Part shown: one piece after another, positions 55,516-63,997 of the stretch
How positions within the stretch are numbered: position 1 is the stretch's first letter
How the letters are laid out: each line of letters begins with the position of its first letter
Source: Acetobacterium wieringae
Lineage (GTDB): Bacteria; Bacillota; Clostridia; Eubacteriales; Eubacteriaceae
Assembly: GCF_001766835.1 (NCBI RefSeq)
Contig: NZ_LKEU01000010.1
Span: forward strand, 182,125-246,124
Length of the DNA stretch: 64,000 bases
Reading direction: 5' to 3'
Program-made: the position numbers and the translations under genes
The notes under the pieces: generated by a model
The model's input: only the letters and a program-made list of their open reading frames with translations
Told to the model about the DNA's origin: nothing
Databases searched by the model: none

Positions 55516-56931
55516 ATGTTAAACGTCCTATTTGTCACTTCTGAAGCATATCCTTTTTCAAAAAGTGGTGGATTGGGAGATGTGCTGGGCGCTCTGCCAA
55601 AATCCTTTCCTGACGATGTTAAAACCCAGGTAATCCTGCCATATTACAGCACCATTCCCGAAGAACTACGTCAAAAAATAAAGCCCCTTAAACACTTTCA
55701 GATGTGGATGTCCGATACTCTCCACTATTGCGGGCTTTTGACTGCTGAGCACGAAGGCGTTACCTTTTATTTTATCGATAATGAAGCCTTTTTCAAACGC
55801 CCCTCGCTTTACGGTTATTATGATGACGGTGAACGATTCAGCTTTTTTTGCCGAGCGGTGCTGGACTCCCTGCCACTGCTTGATTTTACTCCGGATATAG
55901 TTCACTGCAATGACTGGCAGACTGCTGCTGTGGCCTACCTGCTCAAACATCAGTACCGCCGCGCTTTTCCCGATACAAAGGTGGTTTTTACGATTCATAA
56001 TATCCGTTATCAGGGTGTTTACGGCTTTCATGATATCAGCCCCTATCTCCACCTGGGCTTCTTACCCTCAGATTTGGAGTTTTATGGAAAAATCAATCTG
56101 ATGAAGGGGGCGCTGTACGCCGCCGATCTGATCACCACCGTCAGTCCTACCTATGCTGCTGAACTGAAAGACCCTTATTATGGTGAAGGACTGGATGGCG
56201 TGATTCGTCACCTCGACCAACAGGTTGTCGGGATTCTCAATGGCATTGACGAATCCATTTACGATTCCAAGACCGATCCGGCTTTATTTGTTCCCTATGA
56301 TAACCCGGAAAAAAAGAAAGTGGAAAACAAGAAAGCCCTACAGGAGTATTTCGATCTGCCCGTCCGGGGGGATGTCCCAATGGTCTCAATGATCACCCGG
56401 CTGGTTGAACAAAAAGGACTGGATCTGGTATCTAACGTTATTCATGAAATTTTGCAGCTGGATCTCCAGCTGGTGATTCTGGGAACTGGTGATGCCATTT
56501 ATGAAAATTTGTTCCGTAGCATCGCCTACAACTACCCTGATAAAATGGTCACCATCATTGATTTTGATGAAGCGCTGTCCCGTAAAATCTATGCCGCCAG
56601 TGATTTCTTCCTGATGCCCTCCAAATTTGAGCCCTGCGGACTCTCCCAGATGATTGCCATGCGTTATGGCGCTGTCCCCATCGTTCGTGAAACTGGCGGC
56701 CTTAAAGATACCGTCACCTATTTTAACGCCAAGACAAAGAAAGGTAATGGTTTCAGCTTTGCAACCTACAACGCCCACGACATGCTTTTTACCATTCAAC
56801 ATGCCGTATCCCTATATCATAATTCTCCCGCAGCTTATAAAAAACTGGTAAAAAATGCCTATAACACCCATTTTGACTGGAAACAATCAGCTGATATTTA
56901 TCTTTCATATTATAATAAATTAATGGAGTGA
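55516..56931 (+). CDS. glgA: Glycogen synthase (ADP-glucose)
   Basis: Adds glucose from ADP-glucose to the growing glycogen chain, 471 residues, GT5 family. The ADP-glucose loop is KSGGLGDVLGALPK near 15-30, and the C-terminal MPSKFEPCGLSQMIAMRYGA with the catalytic Glu region near 375 is intact. Its ATG directly follows the glgD stop with no gap, so it may rely on coupled translation; the site upstream (AAAGG, 12 bases away) is weak. Confidence 0.96.
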   Translation: MLNVLFVTSEAYPFSKSGGLGDVLGALPKSFPDDVKTQVILPYYSTIPEELRQKIKPLKHFQMWMSDTLHYCGLLTAEHEGVTFYFIDNEAFFKRPSLYGYYDDGERFSFFCRAVLDSLPLLDFTPDIVHCNDWQTAAVAYLLKHQYRRAFPDTKVVFTIHNIRYQGVYGFHDISPYLHLGFLPSDLEFYGKINLMKGALYAADLITTVSPTYAAELKDPYYGEGLDGVIRHLDQQVVGILNGIDESIYDSKTDPALFVPYDNPEKKKVENKKALQEYFDLPVRGDVPMVSMITRLVEQKGLDLVSNVIHEILQLDLQLVILGTGDAIYENLFRSIAYNYPDKMVTIIDFDEALSRKIYAASDFFLMPSKFEPCGLSQMIAMRYGAVPIVRETGGLKDTVTYFNAKTKKGNGFSFATYNAHDMLFTIQHAVSLYHNSPAAYKKLVKNAYNTHFDWKQSADIYLSYYNKLME

Positions 56932-56938
56932 TAAGATT

Positions 56939-58822
56939 ATGAAATTTCGTCATCATTCATGGGAACTGGCCTTTCGATCGCCCTTTGGCGCACTGCCAAT
57001 TGGCAATGCCGTCACACTGCGGGTTTATGCCACTGAAATTGAAAAATTAAAACTGCGAACCTTTTTTGATAACCAGGAAGTAACCCACCCGATGATCAAA
57101 TCCCGGGATATCAATTATTGGGAGATCACTCTGGATATGCCCACAATTCCCGGCATCTTCTGGTATGACTTCAGCTTTGAATCCCGGGGCCGAGCCTATG
57201 CCTATGGCACCCAACACGATCACTTGGGGGGTGAAGGGCGGATTTATGAAACAAAACCGCCGTCTTTTCAAATTACGGTTTATGACCCGCAGCGACAGTC
57301 TCCAGCCTGGTATACCCAAGGTATCATGTACCAGATTTTTCCCGATCGTTTCCATCGAGGTGCCGACTTTGATCTGAACAATTTCCATCGGGATGCGATT
57401 CTCCATCCCAATTGGAGCGATACCCCCCACTATTTCCGGGAAAAAGACGGTGGTATCAAATACTGGGATTTTTTTGGCGGCACCCTGGAAGGGATCACCG
57501 AAAAACTGGACTATCTGCAAAGCTTGAACATCACCATTTTGTATTTGAATCCTATTTTTAAATCCCGTAGTAATCACCGTTATGACACTGGTGATTATAT
57601 GACCATTGATCCCGCTTTAGGCACCCAGGAAAGCTTTGAAAGGCTGGCTTCCGAGTGTCAAAAACGGGGTATCGCCATCATTCTGGATGGGGTTTTCAGC
57701 CATACCGGTGATGACAGCCTATACTTCAATCGTTATGGGAATTATCCTGGGGTTGGTGCCTATCAATCAAAAGAATCTGATTACTATCCCTGGTATATCT
57801 TTTCTGATTATCCCGATACCTACTCATGCTGGTGGGGCGTTGATGCGATGCCAAATACTGACGAAATGCATCCCAATTTTCAGGCCTTTATCTATAAGAA
57901 CAAGGATAGTGTGATCCGTCACTGGATGACTGCCGGCGCTTCTGGTTGGCGGTTGGATGTGGCTGATGAACTGCCGGATCCGTTTATCAAGGGTCTCAAA
58001 GCTGCCATGCTGGAGGAAAACCCTGACAGCATTCTGATTGGTGAAGTCTGGGAGGATGCCTCCCGCAAAGTCGCTTATGATGAGCTGCGCACCTATTTTT
58101 CCGGTTATGAATTGGATGCTGTCATGAACTACCCCTTTCGGGAAACCTTTATCGACTTCGTCCTTGGGGATAAAAGCTCCGGGCTCGCCGCCCGGATTAT
58201 GATGTCCCTTTATGAGCACTATCCCCGGGATCAATTTATGGGGAATATGAACCTGATTGGTAGCCATGACCGACGACGAATCCTTAACGTCCTCGGCGAA
58301 GCCTATAAATTTTTAGGAAACCATTGCCATAAAACCTATCGGCTGGATGACACCCAATATGCCCTCGCCGTCAAACGCTTAAAGCTGCTCAGCCTGATTC
58401 AGTTTACTTTTCCAGGCGTCCCTTGCCTGTACTACGGTGATGAAGCTGGGGTTCAGGGTTTTGAAGATCCCTACAACCGACGTACCTATCCCTGGGGCAA
58501 TGAAGATCAGGATCTGCTGGCCTGGTATCGGCTGATCACAAAACTCCGGGCCGATAATCCCGTCTTTCAAAATGGCTCGTGGAAACCCTATGAAGCCAGT
58601 GAAGATCTTTTCGTCTTTGAACGGCGGAATGAAGAATCCCGCTGTTTCTGTCTGTTTAACCGCAATTCGCGGGCGGTTCATTTGTTTAATCATCCGGATT
58701 TTGAAGGATGCCAAGGTATCGAATTAATCTCTGGAGAAGCCATCTCATTAAACCCAATTGTCCTTCAGCCCCTGTCATATGCAATTGTTATGGTCACCCC
58801 CAATACCTGTGCAGTGATTTAG
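56939..58822 (+). CDS. GH13 alpha-amylase/neopullulanase-type enzyme
   Basis: Intracellular (no signal peptide) GH13 hydrolase, 627 residues. The N-terminal beta-sandwich (1-115) resembles a CBM34-type module of the neopullulanase/cyclomaltodextrinase group. The barrel shows Asp in GWRLDVADELP, Glu in IGEVWEDASRK and Asp in GSHDRRRILNV. It follows glgA by 7 bases and probably trims glycogen or maltodextrins, complementing phosphorylase. A debranching function is possible but not proven by sequence. Confidence 0.9.
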   Translation: MKFRHHSWELAFRSPFGALPIGNAVTLRVYATEIEKLKLRTFFDNQEVTHPMIKSRDINYWEITLDMPTIPGIFWYDFSFESRGRAYAYGTQHDHLGGEGRIYETKPPSFQITVYDPQRQSPAWYTQGIMYQIFPDRFHRGADFDLNNFHRDAILHPNWSDTPHYFREKDGGIKYWDFFGGTLEGITEKLDYLQSLNITILYLNPIFKSRSNHRYDTGDYMTIDPALGTQESFERLASECQKRGIAIILDGVFSHTGDDSLYFNRYGNYPGVGAYQSKESDYYPWYIFSDYPDTYSCWWGVDAMPNTDEMHPNFQAFIYKNKDSVIRHWMTAGASGWRLDVADELPDPFIKGLKAAMLEENPDSILIGEVWEDASRKVAYDELRTYFSGYELDAVMNYPFRETFIDFVLGDKSSGLAARIMMSLYEHYPRDQFMGNMNLIGSHDRRRILNVLGEAYKFLGNHCHKTYRLDDTQYALAVKRLKLLSLIQFTFPGVPCLYYGDEAGVQGFEDPYNRRTYPWGNEDQDLLAWYRLITKLRADNPVFQNGSWKPYEASEDLFVFERRNEESRCFCLFNRNSRAVHLFNHPDFEGCQGIELISGEAISLNPIVLQPLSYAIVMVTPNTCAVI

Positions 58823-58858
58823 CTAATCAATTTCCTGTATCTTAATACTCACACCTCT

Positions 58859-58890
58859 GAAGATTGCAGATATTGCAATCTTCTTTTTTT
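58859..58890 (+). terminator. Terminator of the glg operon
   Basis: GAAGATTGCA and TGCAATCTTC perfect stem followed by TTTTTTT. A group IIC intron fragment begins at the next base, the site these introns prefer. Confidence 0.93.
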
Positions 58891-59090
58891 GTTCGCGAGG
58901 CATGTTGGCGAGCTAATGGTCTGAAAGAAGACCTGTCACCTGGCTAATTGGGAAGACAAGCTGTAAGCAAGGGCGTTTCCGGCGACGGAAGGGTCTGAAG
59001 GAAGCTGATGGCGGTTGTTGGAACGGAACGCAAGTGAACCAGTGTTGGTATATATGATGGATAACCTTTCAAAAAGTGGGGACGTCCGAA
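58891..59090 (+). ncRNA. 5' fragment of a group II intron, class C (domain I)
   Basis: From GTTCGCG right after the T run, the plus strand carries the domain I landmarks of class C introns: AAGCAAGGG, CCGGCGACGGAA, GGTCTGAAGGAAGCTGATGGC, then GGAACGGAACGCAAG and TTGGTATATATGATGGATAACC. I recognise these from bacterial IIC introns such as that of Oceanobacillus. Only the 5' part remains; no reverse transcriptase ORF or domains V-VI follow within the scar, so it is not functional. Confidence 0.75.
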
Positions 59091-59376
59091 AATTAGCTGA
59101 ATCATATATATTGTTGTCCGTCAAATTATAAGCACCACCATCCAGCATTTTCAGATTCCAGAAGGTATCGTTTAAAGCGGCAGGAGGGGTCGATACCCCG
59201 AGATCCGGGATGCATAAAAAGTTGCCGTGGGTATAGGTGCCGCAAATGATATGAAAAGAGCTGTTTCGGGCGGTCACGGTCAGCTCATAGGGGTCAACGG
59301 TTGTGATCAGTCGGACCTGTCCTGTCCAGGAAGCTTTCCCGGACAGGTTTTTGCAACAAGCGTAATCAAAAGTCAT
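58936..59376 (-). CDS. Small hypothetical ORF, accessory gene of the decayed element
   Basis: Begins at the ATG at 59376 with a strong GGAGG site 8 bases upstream. About 85 residues look like a real protein (MTFDYACCKN, VRLITTVDPYELTVTARNSS, GNFLCIPDLGV); I think this is the family called DUF6618, but I cannot confirm it. From about residue 90 the frame reads antisense through the group II intron fragment, so its last about 50 residues are likely chimeric. It sits directly after the remnant of the transposition ATPase, on the same strand. Confidence 0.5.
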   Translation of the reverse strand: MTFDYACCKNLSGKASWTGQVRLITTVDPYELTVTARNSSFHIICGTYTHGNFLCIPDLGVSTPPAALNDTFWNLKMLDGGAYNLTDNNIYDSANFRTSPLFERLSIIYTNTGSLAFRSNNRHQLPSDPSVAGNALAYSLSSQLAR

Positions 59377-59379
59377 GCC

Positions 59380-59860
59380 TGCCCTCCTAAAGCTCAGTAT
59401 CGCGTTAATGGCCTGCATCACGATATCGGCATCAATGGCGGCTGCTTTATGGCTTTCGCCGATCAAAAGACTGCGCTGGCGGGGGGTTCATGAATCCCCA
59501 GGCGCGGGGTTGAATTAAGGGCCGGCAGGATGGCCGCCCGATCTCTTGAATCCATCTCGAAGTTGAAAAGAATCTTCAGATCATTTAAGGTGGCGCTGTT
59601 GATATGGTTGGCTTCATCAATGATGATGACCGGTGTTTTGCGCTTTTCAAGGGTAAGACGGGAGATTTCCTCCTGAATAATCCGGAAATTATCGGGTTTC
59701 CGATAAGATGGTTGGGCCCCGAATTCGGTCGCCAGATAGCGATAGAAGTCATTGGGGGTCAGGGTGGAAAAGCTGGAGTAGATGACCTTGAATGAAGATT
59801 CATAACTGCAAAGGATTCGGATCTGATCGGAAAGACCAGTCTGAGAATAAGGGACAATCG
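59380..59860 (-). pseudogene. Decayed AAA ATPase of transposition type (ExeA/TniB-like)
   Basis: Two frames hold parts of one ATPase. The first (59463 to about 59850) has FKVIYSSFSTLTPNDFYRYLATE and Walker B IIIDEANHI with sensor NLK..FNFEMDSRDR, but the N-terminal Walker A (G-x-G-x-GKT) is absent. The second (about 59380-59466) has the usual C-terminal end IDADIVMQAINAI in another frame. So the gene has lost its start and a middle segment and has a frame change. It is the kind of helper ATPase encoded next to DDE transposases in clostridial elements. Confidence 0.75.
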
Positions 59861-59886
59861 CTGACAGCAGCAGGGCATGGGTTCTT

Positions 59887-60078
59887 TTGCAAAATGACAC
59901 CTATTATATTTTAAAAGATTTTGATTCCTATGGAAAAGCTCAGAATCGGATTAACAATTTATTTAAAGACAAAAATAAATGGTTTGAAATGTCCCTAAAT
60001 AACGTCGCTTATTCTGGTCTTTTTTCCAGTGACCGGGCAATTCTAGAGTATCAGAAAGATATTTGGAAAACCTTGTAG
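59887..60078 (+). pseudogene. 3' remnant of a second glycogen phosphorylase gene
   Basis: 63 residues, stop at 60078, matching the C-terminus of the glgP at 50824-53250: YYILKDFDSYGKAQNRINNLF against YFVLKDFSAYADAQNQVDHLF, then SLNNVAYSGLFSSDRAILEYQ against SISNVANSGIFSSDRSIADYQ. The identity is around 60 percent, so this is an old paralogue and not a recent copy. The rest of the gene is lost at the junction with the mobile-element remnant. Confidence 0.8.
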
Positions 60079-60102
60079 ATTCTCCTTTTTCTTTTTTTAT
60101 AC

Positions 60103-60150
60103 GGAAGTCCGGCTCAGGTTTAACGCCAGCCGGACTTCCACTTTTTTCTC
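60103..60150 (+). terminator. Terminator retained after the glgP remnant
   Basis: GGAAGTCCGGCT and AGCCGGACTTCC, perfect 12-bp stem, followed by ACTTTTTTC. Confidence 0.9.
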
Positions 60151-60170
60151 AATATTCCTCATTACCTGCT

Positions 60171-60204
60171 AAAAAAAACAGCCAATCATATAAAAATTGG
60201 CTGT
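60171..60204 (-). terminator. Terminator of the corrinoid-protein operon
   Basis: CAGCCAAT and ATTGGCTG stem; on the minus strand followed by eight T. Confidence 0.85.
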
Positions 60205-60227
60205 TGATGATTTTCTACTTATTAAAC

Positions 60228-60857
60228 TTAAGCACCAATAATTTCTTTAGCTTTACCCGCGGAGCTTCCGGCATCTGGGGCATAACCGTCAGCACCGATT
60301 TCATCGGCATATTCCTGAGTAACCGGCGCACCACCAACAATGACTTTCATTTTTGGATAAGCTGACTTAATGGTCTGCACCGCTTCTTTAAGAGCCGGCA
60401 TGGTGGTGGTTAACAGACCGGAACAGGCAACCAGAACTACATTCTCATTTTCTTTAATGGCTGCCACGAATTTTTCGGCTGGTACATCCACACCCAGATC
60501 CACCATATCAAATCCTGAGCTTTCCAGCATCATAATAACCAGGTTTTTACCAATGTCGTGCAAATCTCCGGCAACGGTTCCCATAACACAGGTTCCCAGT
60601 GACGATGAACCATCACCGGCCATAATTGGTTTTAAGACTTCCACACCTTTTGACATGGCTTTGGCGGCAATGAGCATTTCCGGTACAAAGATCTCTCCAG
60701 AAGAGAACTTATCTCCAACCACACCCATAGAGGCAATCATGGCATCCAGAATATCCTGAGCTTTATCTCCGGCATCCAGAGCCTCCTGAACGGCTGCGGC
60801 CACTTTTTTTGATTTGCCTGTTTCGACTAAATTTTTTATTTCTGCGATTTTTGACAT
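60228..60857 (-). CDS. Corrinoid methyl-carrier protein
   Basis: A 209-residue B12-binding protein of the MtbC/MttC/MtvC type. N-terminal helical cap (about 1-85; ILDAMIASMGVVGDKFSSGE) and a Rossmann B12 domain with the cobalt-ligand motif DLHDIGKN (His near 103; TVAGDLHDIGKNLV) followed by VVLVACSGLLTTTMPAL and IVGGAPVTQEYAD. It receives a methyl group from a substrate-specific methyltransferase and passes it to tetrahydrofolate or CoM-type acceptors through another methyltransferase. It follows that methyltransferase gene by 26 bases. Confidence 0.95.
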   Translation of the reverse strand: MSKIAEIKNLVETGKSKKVAAAVQEALDAGDKAQDILDAMIASMGVVGDKFSSGEIFVPEMLIAAKAMSKGVEVLKPIMAGDGSSSLGTCVMGTVAGDLHDIGKNLVIMMLESSGFDMVDLGVDVPAEKFVAAIKENENVVLVACSGLLTTTMPALKEAVQTIKSAYPKMKVIVGGAPVTQEYADEIGADGYAPDAGSSAGKAKEIIGA

Positions 60858-60883
60858 TGCTTTTCTCCTTAAAATGTTACTTT

Positions 60884-61882
60884 TTATTTAGCAAACATGA
60901 TTTGACTCATTCGGTCAATTTCTTCTGTGACTGCTTCGTAAACGCCTTCATAGGTGCTTCCCGGTCCTCCCATGGTCAGTCCCGGGATAAAATAGGCAGT
61001 ACCATTTTCACGGCATACCCGCTCTACTTCTTTTGCAATCTTTTCCCGGGTCCAGTCATGCCGATCCACAATACCGTTGTCAATACCACCCATAAAGGTG
61101 ATCTTTCCATAGTACTGTTTAATCAATTCCGGAATGTTATTAGTAGACATAGCCCCCTGCCAGATATCAATACCCATTTCAATCATGGCTGGAACTAAGG
61201 TCGCGGCAAATGAATCGGAATGATGAACAATTATACATCCCTGTTCTTTGCAGTATCCATAGACCTTTTTATATGCAGGTAGGATAAATTCTTCAAACAT
61301 TTCTGGAGAAATAAAAGTAGATAACTGACTGCCCCAGTCATCATGATGAAAGATTGCATCCGGTTTCATGTGTTTAATCAATTCTTTACAATATTCAAGT
61401 TCCCAATCCGCTAAAAAGTCAATAAGTTCATGAACGGCTTCTGGTTCTTCATAGAAATTCATTAACATATCCTGCATGCTCATAAAATAATGGAGCTTTT
61501 CAAAGATACCCGGTGCGATGAATGTCGTGACCAATTTATCATTTCGATCGACTTTTTCGATTTGTGCTTTTGTATCTGCCCATTCTTCATCTGAATAAAC
61601 GATTTTAGGGGCTTTAATAACCTCTTTCCATTTGGTAACATCTTTTAAGATGACATGTTCCTGATCATGCACAGGAAAAGGACCCGGCGCTCCCATCGGA
61701 TAACACACGGTTACGCCCCAGCCGTTTACTTCTGTATCTCCGGGTTTCATGGTATAGGCAAATCCGCCGATTCCCATAATAATGGGATCGAGAAAAAGTT
61801 CGAACGGTTCAAAGGAATTGACATATCGGTCTGGTTGACCACCATGGAGTGTTTCGAGTAAATTTTCTTTTTTTGTTAACAT
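60884..61882 (-). CDS. UroD-fold methyltransferase (MtaA/MtvB-type)
   Basis: A 332-residue TIM-barrel of the uroporphyrinogen-decarboxylase family that, in acetogens, transfers methyl groups from methoxylated aromatics, methanol or methylamines to a corrinoid protein. IFHHDDWGSQLS and IIVHHSDSFAATLVPAMIEMGIDIWQG mark the active-site loops. The His-Ile-Cys-Gly zinc motif of MtaA is not present (HHSDS stands in its place), so metal binding may involve other residues, as in substrate-side (MT-I) enzymes. Adjacent corrinoid protein supports a two-component module. Substrate unknown. Confidence 0.88.
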   Translation of the reverse strand: MLTKKENLLETLHGGQPDRYVNSFEPFELFLDPIIMGIGGFAYTMKPGDTEVNGWGVTVCYPMGAPGPFPVHDQEHVILKDVTKWKEVIKAPKIVYSDEEWADTKAQIEKVDRNDKLVTTFIAPGIFEKLHYFMSMQDMLMNFYEEPEAVHELIDFLADWELEYCKELIKHMKPDAIFHHDDWGSQLSTFISPEMFEEFILPAYKKVYGYCKEQGCIIVHHSDSFAATLVPAMIEMGIDIWQGAMSTNNIPELIKQYYGKITFMGGIDNGIVDRHDWTREKIAKEVERVCRENGTAYFIPGLTMGGPGSTYEGVYEAVTEEIDRMSQIMFAK

Positions 61883-62031
61883 CTTATCGATATCCTTTCA
61901 GATTGAATCATTTTATTGATCATTTCAGGCGCCTACTGCATAATCAAAGTCGCAACTTACATTTTTTACGAAAATTCGTGATGGATTAATTATAGTCCAG
62001 AACGTCCTTAAAAGTAAATCCTACAATCTGA

Positions 62032-62060
62032 TTGACAAATTTGTGAAAATTTAATATATT
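62032..62060 (+). promoter_or_regulatory. Promoter of the PucR-type regulator
   Basis: TTGACA (62032-62037), 17 bases, TATATT (62055-62060). The divergent methyltransferase operon starts 150 bases away, so the intergenic space can hold a shared operator. Confidence 0.8.
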
Positions 62061-62097
62061 TTATACGAAATAAATTTTTGTGTAAGGAAGTAGCCAG

Positions 62098-63651
62098 ATG
62101 CGTATCAGTGTTGTCGTCCTATTGAACCGATTAAAAAAATGGAACCCTGAGTACTTTCCAATTCAAGCCAGTGAAAAACCCTTATTAATTGGCGTCCAGC
62201 TCATGACCCCTGAAATGAAACCATTGGCGGATCATGCCTTAGTTGGCGATGCCAACATCTTTAATCAAATGACAGATTTATCTAAACAAACGCTCATCTG
62301 TATTGGGTCTCCTGACGAGACTGTAACAACAAAAAATAATTGCTTATGTTTATCCAGTGTTACCAGCCCTGCTGAGGTATACGTCGAAGTTCAAAAACTT
62401 TTTATGTCACTTGAACAATGGAATGAAGCTTTATTTTCAGGGATCATCAACAATTTGTCATTGGAAGAATTGTGCTTGCTGAGTGTTCCCATTTTCGAAA
62501 ATCCAATCTTTATCCATGACACCAACTCAATTGTGCTGGCAAATGTCAACGAAATGCCCGGTCAGTTTTCCTGGCATTATGACGCTTCATCCAATCGACT
62601 CTCTTTACCCCTTGACATAATGAACGACTTTAAAATTTCATCGGAGTACCAGCAGACGATGAATACCGTCGGTGCCCAAATGTTCTCTGAACAACAGTTT
62701 GGTTACCGAATTTTATACATAAACTTATGGCTTGAAGACGCATACATTGGCAGAATCTGCGTCAGTGAACTTGGCCGAAAAATCGTTCCCGGAGATTATG
62801 AATTACTGGAATATTTTTCCAAAATGGTCCTTGCCAACCTCCGTAAAAGCGACACTCTTCAGTCGAACATTTCCAATGATCTTAAACAATCGCTGATCGA
62901 ATTGCTGGAATTTAAAAAAACAAATGAAGTGGTGCTGATCAACCGCTTACAAGCATTTCAGTGGAAAATTGACGATCATTATCGTTGTGTCACAATTTAT
63001 CTTCAGGAACGGGATTATTCCACCTATGCCAATGAATTCAATTGTCATAAGTTGGAAAAACTATTTCCTGATTTTTGTATTTTTTTGTATCAGGATCGCA
63101 TTATCATTGTCGCCAACTTCGGCAAAAGCACCTCTAAAGAAACTGATTTTTTCCGGGAACTGGCAGTTTTTCTTCGAGAGGGGCTTTTAAAAGCAAGCAT
63201 CAGTTCAGTTGGCCATGATTTTCGATTGTTTTATTATCATTATCTTCAAACTGATATTGCTTATCGTATTGGTTCCCGCCGAGATCCCATGTCATGGATT
63301 TATAAGTTCAATGATTATAAGCTACATTATATACTTGAACAGGCTACAAACGAGCTGATGCCGCTGATGCTATGTGAATCCCATTTACTTAACCTGCGTG
63401 CCTATGATCTGACACATAAATCAGGCTTATTTGATACGCTCCGCACCTATTTGGAGAATGAACGCAATTTAGCGGAAACAACCCGAATGCTATTTGTTCA
63501 CAGAAGCACTTTGCTCTATCGGATTAAAAAAATCAAGTCTTTACTTAACTTAAATCTGAACGATCCCCAAATCCGGCTACACTTGTTGCTCTCCTATGAG
63601 CTTCTCGATAACATTCCAATGGAGGGCTTGATCGAATCGAGTAATAATTAA
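62098..63651 (+). CDS. PucR-family transcriptional regulator
   Basis: A 517-residue regulator with a variable N-terminal sensory part (about 1-290), a GGDEF-fold-like middle region and a C-terminal PucR helix-turn-helix (about 455-505; LAETTRMLFVHRSTLLYRIKKI). It is divergent from the methyltransferase/corrinoid operon, and regulators of this family commonly control nearby substrate-specific methyltransferase or catabolic genes in acetogens. It probably induces that operon with its substrate; this is inference from position. Confidence 0.88.
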   Translation: MRISVVVLLNRLKKWNPEYFPIQASEKPLLIGVQLMTPEMKPLADHALVGDANIFNQMTDLSKQTLICIGSPDETVTTKNNCLCLSSVTSPAEVYVEVQKLFMSLEQWNEALFSGIINNLSLEELCLLSVPIFENPIFIHDTNSIVLANVNEMPGQFSWHYDASSNRLSLPLDIMNDFKISSEYQQTMNTVGAQMFSEQQFGYRILYINLWLEDAYIGRICVSELGRKIVPGDYELLEYFSKMVLANLRKSDTLQSNISNDLKQSLIELLEFKKTNEVVLINRLQAFQWKIDDHYRCVTIYLQERDYSTYANEFNCHKLEKLFPDFCIFLYQDRIIIVANFGKSTSKETDFFRELAVFLREGLLKASISSVGHDFRLFYYHYLQTDIAYRIGSRRDPMSWIYKFNDYKLHYILEQATNELMPLMLCESHLLNLRAYDLTHKSGLFDTLRTYLENERNLAETTRMLFVHRSTLLYRIKKIKSLLNLNLNDPQIRLHLLLSYELLDNIPMEGLIESSNN

Positions 63652-63789
63652 ATATTCCCTAGAGAAAAGATTTTCACGATCATTTTGAATCAGTCTCTTA
63701 ATTTCACTACCTCATGCGGCACTTCGCCGTCTCCGCTGCGCTGCGTCTCAGTCGCGTCAGTCGCCAGATGGCTCCTTCCTAAAAAATAC
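63652..63789. other. Intergenic stretch with a GC-rich patch
   Basis: About 140 bases between the PucR gene and the rRNA terminator. A GC-rich patch at about 63714-63772 (CACTTCGCCGTCTCCGCTGC, GTCGCGTCAGTCGCCAG) stands out from the AT-rich surroundings. It has no ORF and I can give it no function. Confidence 0.4.
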
Positions 63790-63845
63790 AAAAAGAGCGG
63801 TGAAAGAACAAATAAATTTGCTCCTTCACCGCTCTTTTTATATTT
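63790..63845. terminator. Terminator of the rRNA operon (bidirectional)
   Basis: GAGCGGTGAA and TTCACCGCTC stem with A and T runs on both sides; on the minus strand it ends the rrn operon. Confidence 0.9.
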
Positions 63846-63879
63846 TTCGCCGCATGGCTCGTTGTTTCACGCAAAAAAA

Positions 63880-63997
63880 ATCCCGCAACGTCCTATCCTC
63901 CCAGGCAGTTGCCCACCAAGTACTTTCGGCGCTGGAAGACTTTACTTCTGTGTTCGGTATGGGAACAGGTGTGGCCCTTCCGCCATCGTCGCGAGAT
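63880..63997 (-). rRNA. rrf: 5S ribosomal RNA
   Basis: On the minus strand 118 bases: the 5' ATCTCGC pairs with 3' GCGGGAT, and the core CACACCTGTTCCCATACCGA, ACACAGAAGTAAAG and AGTACTTGGTGGGCAACTGC, GGACGTTGC is the standard 5S pattern. It lies at the end of an rRNA operon whose 23S gene would be just beyond the window. Confidence 0.95.
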
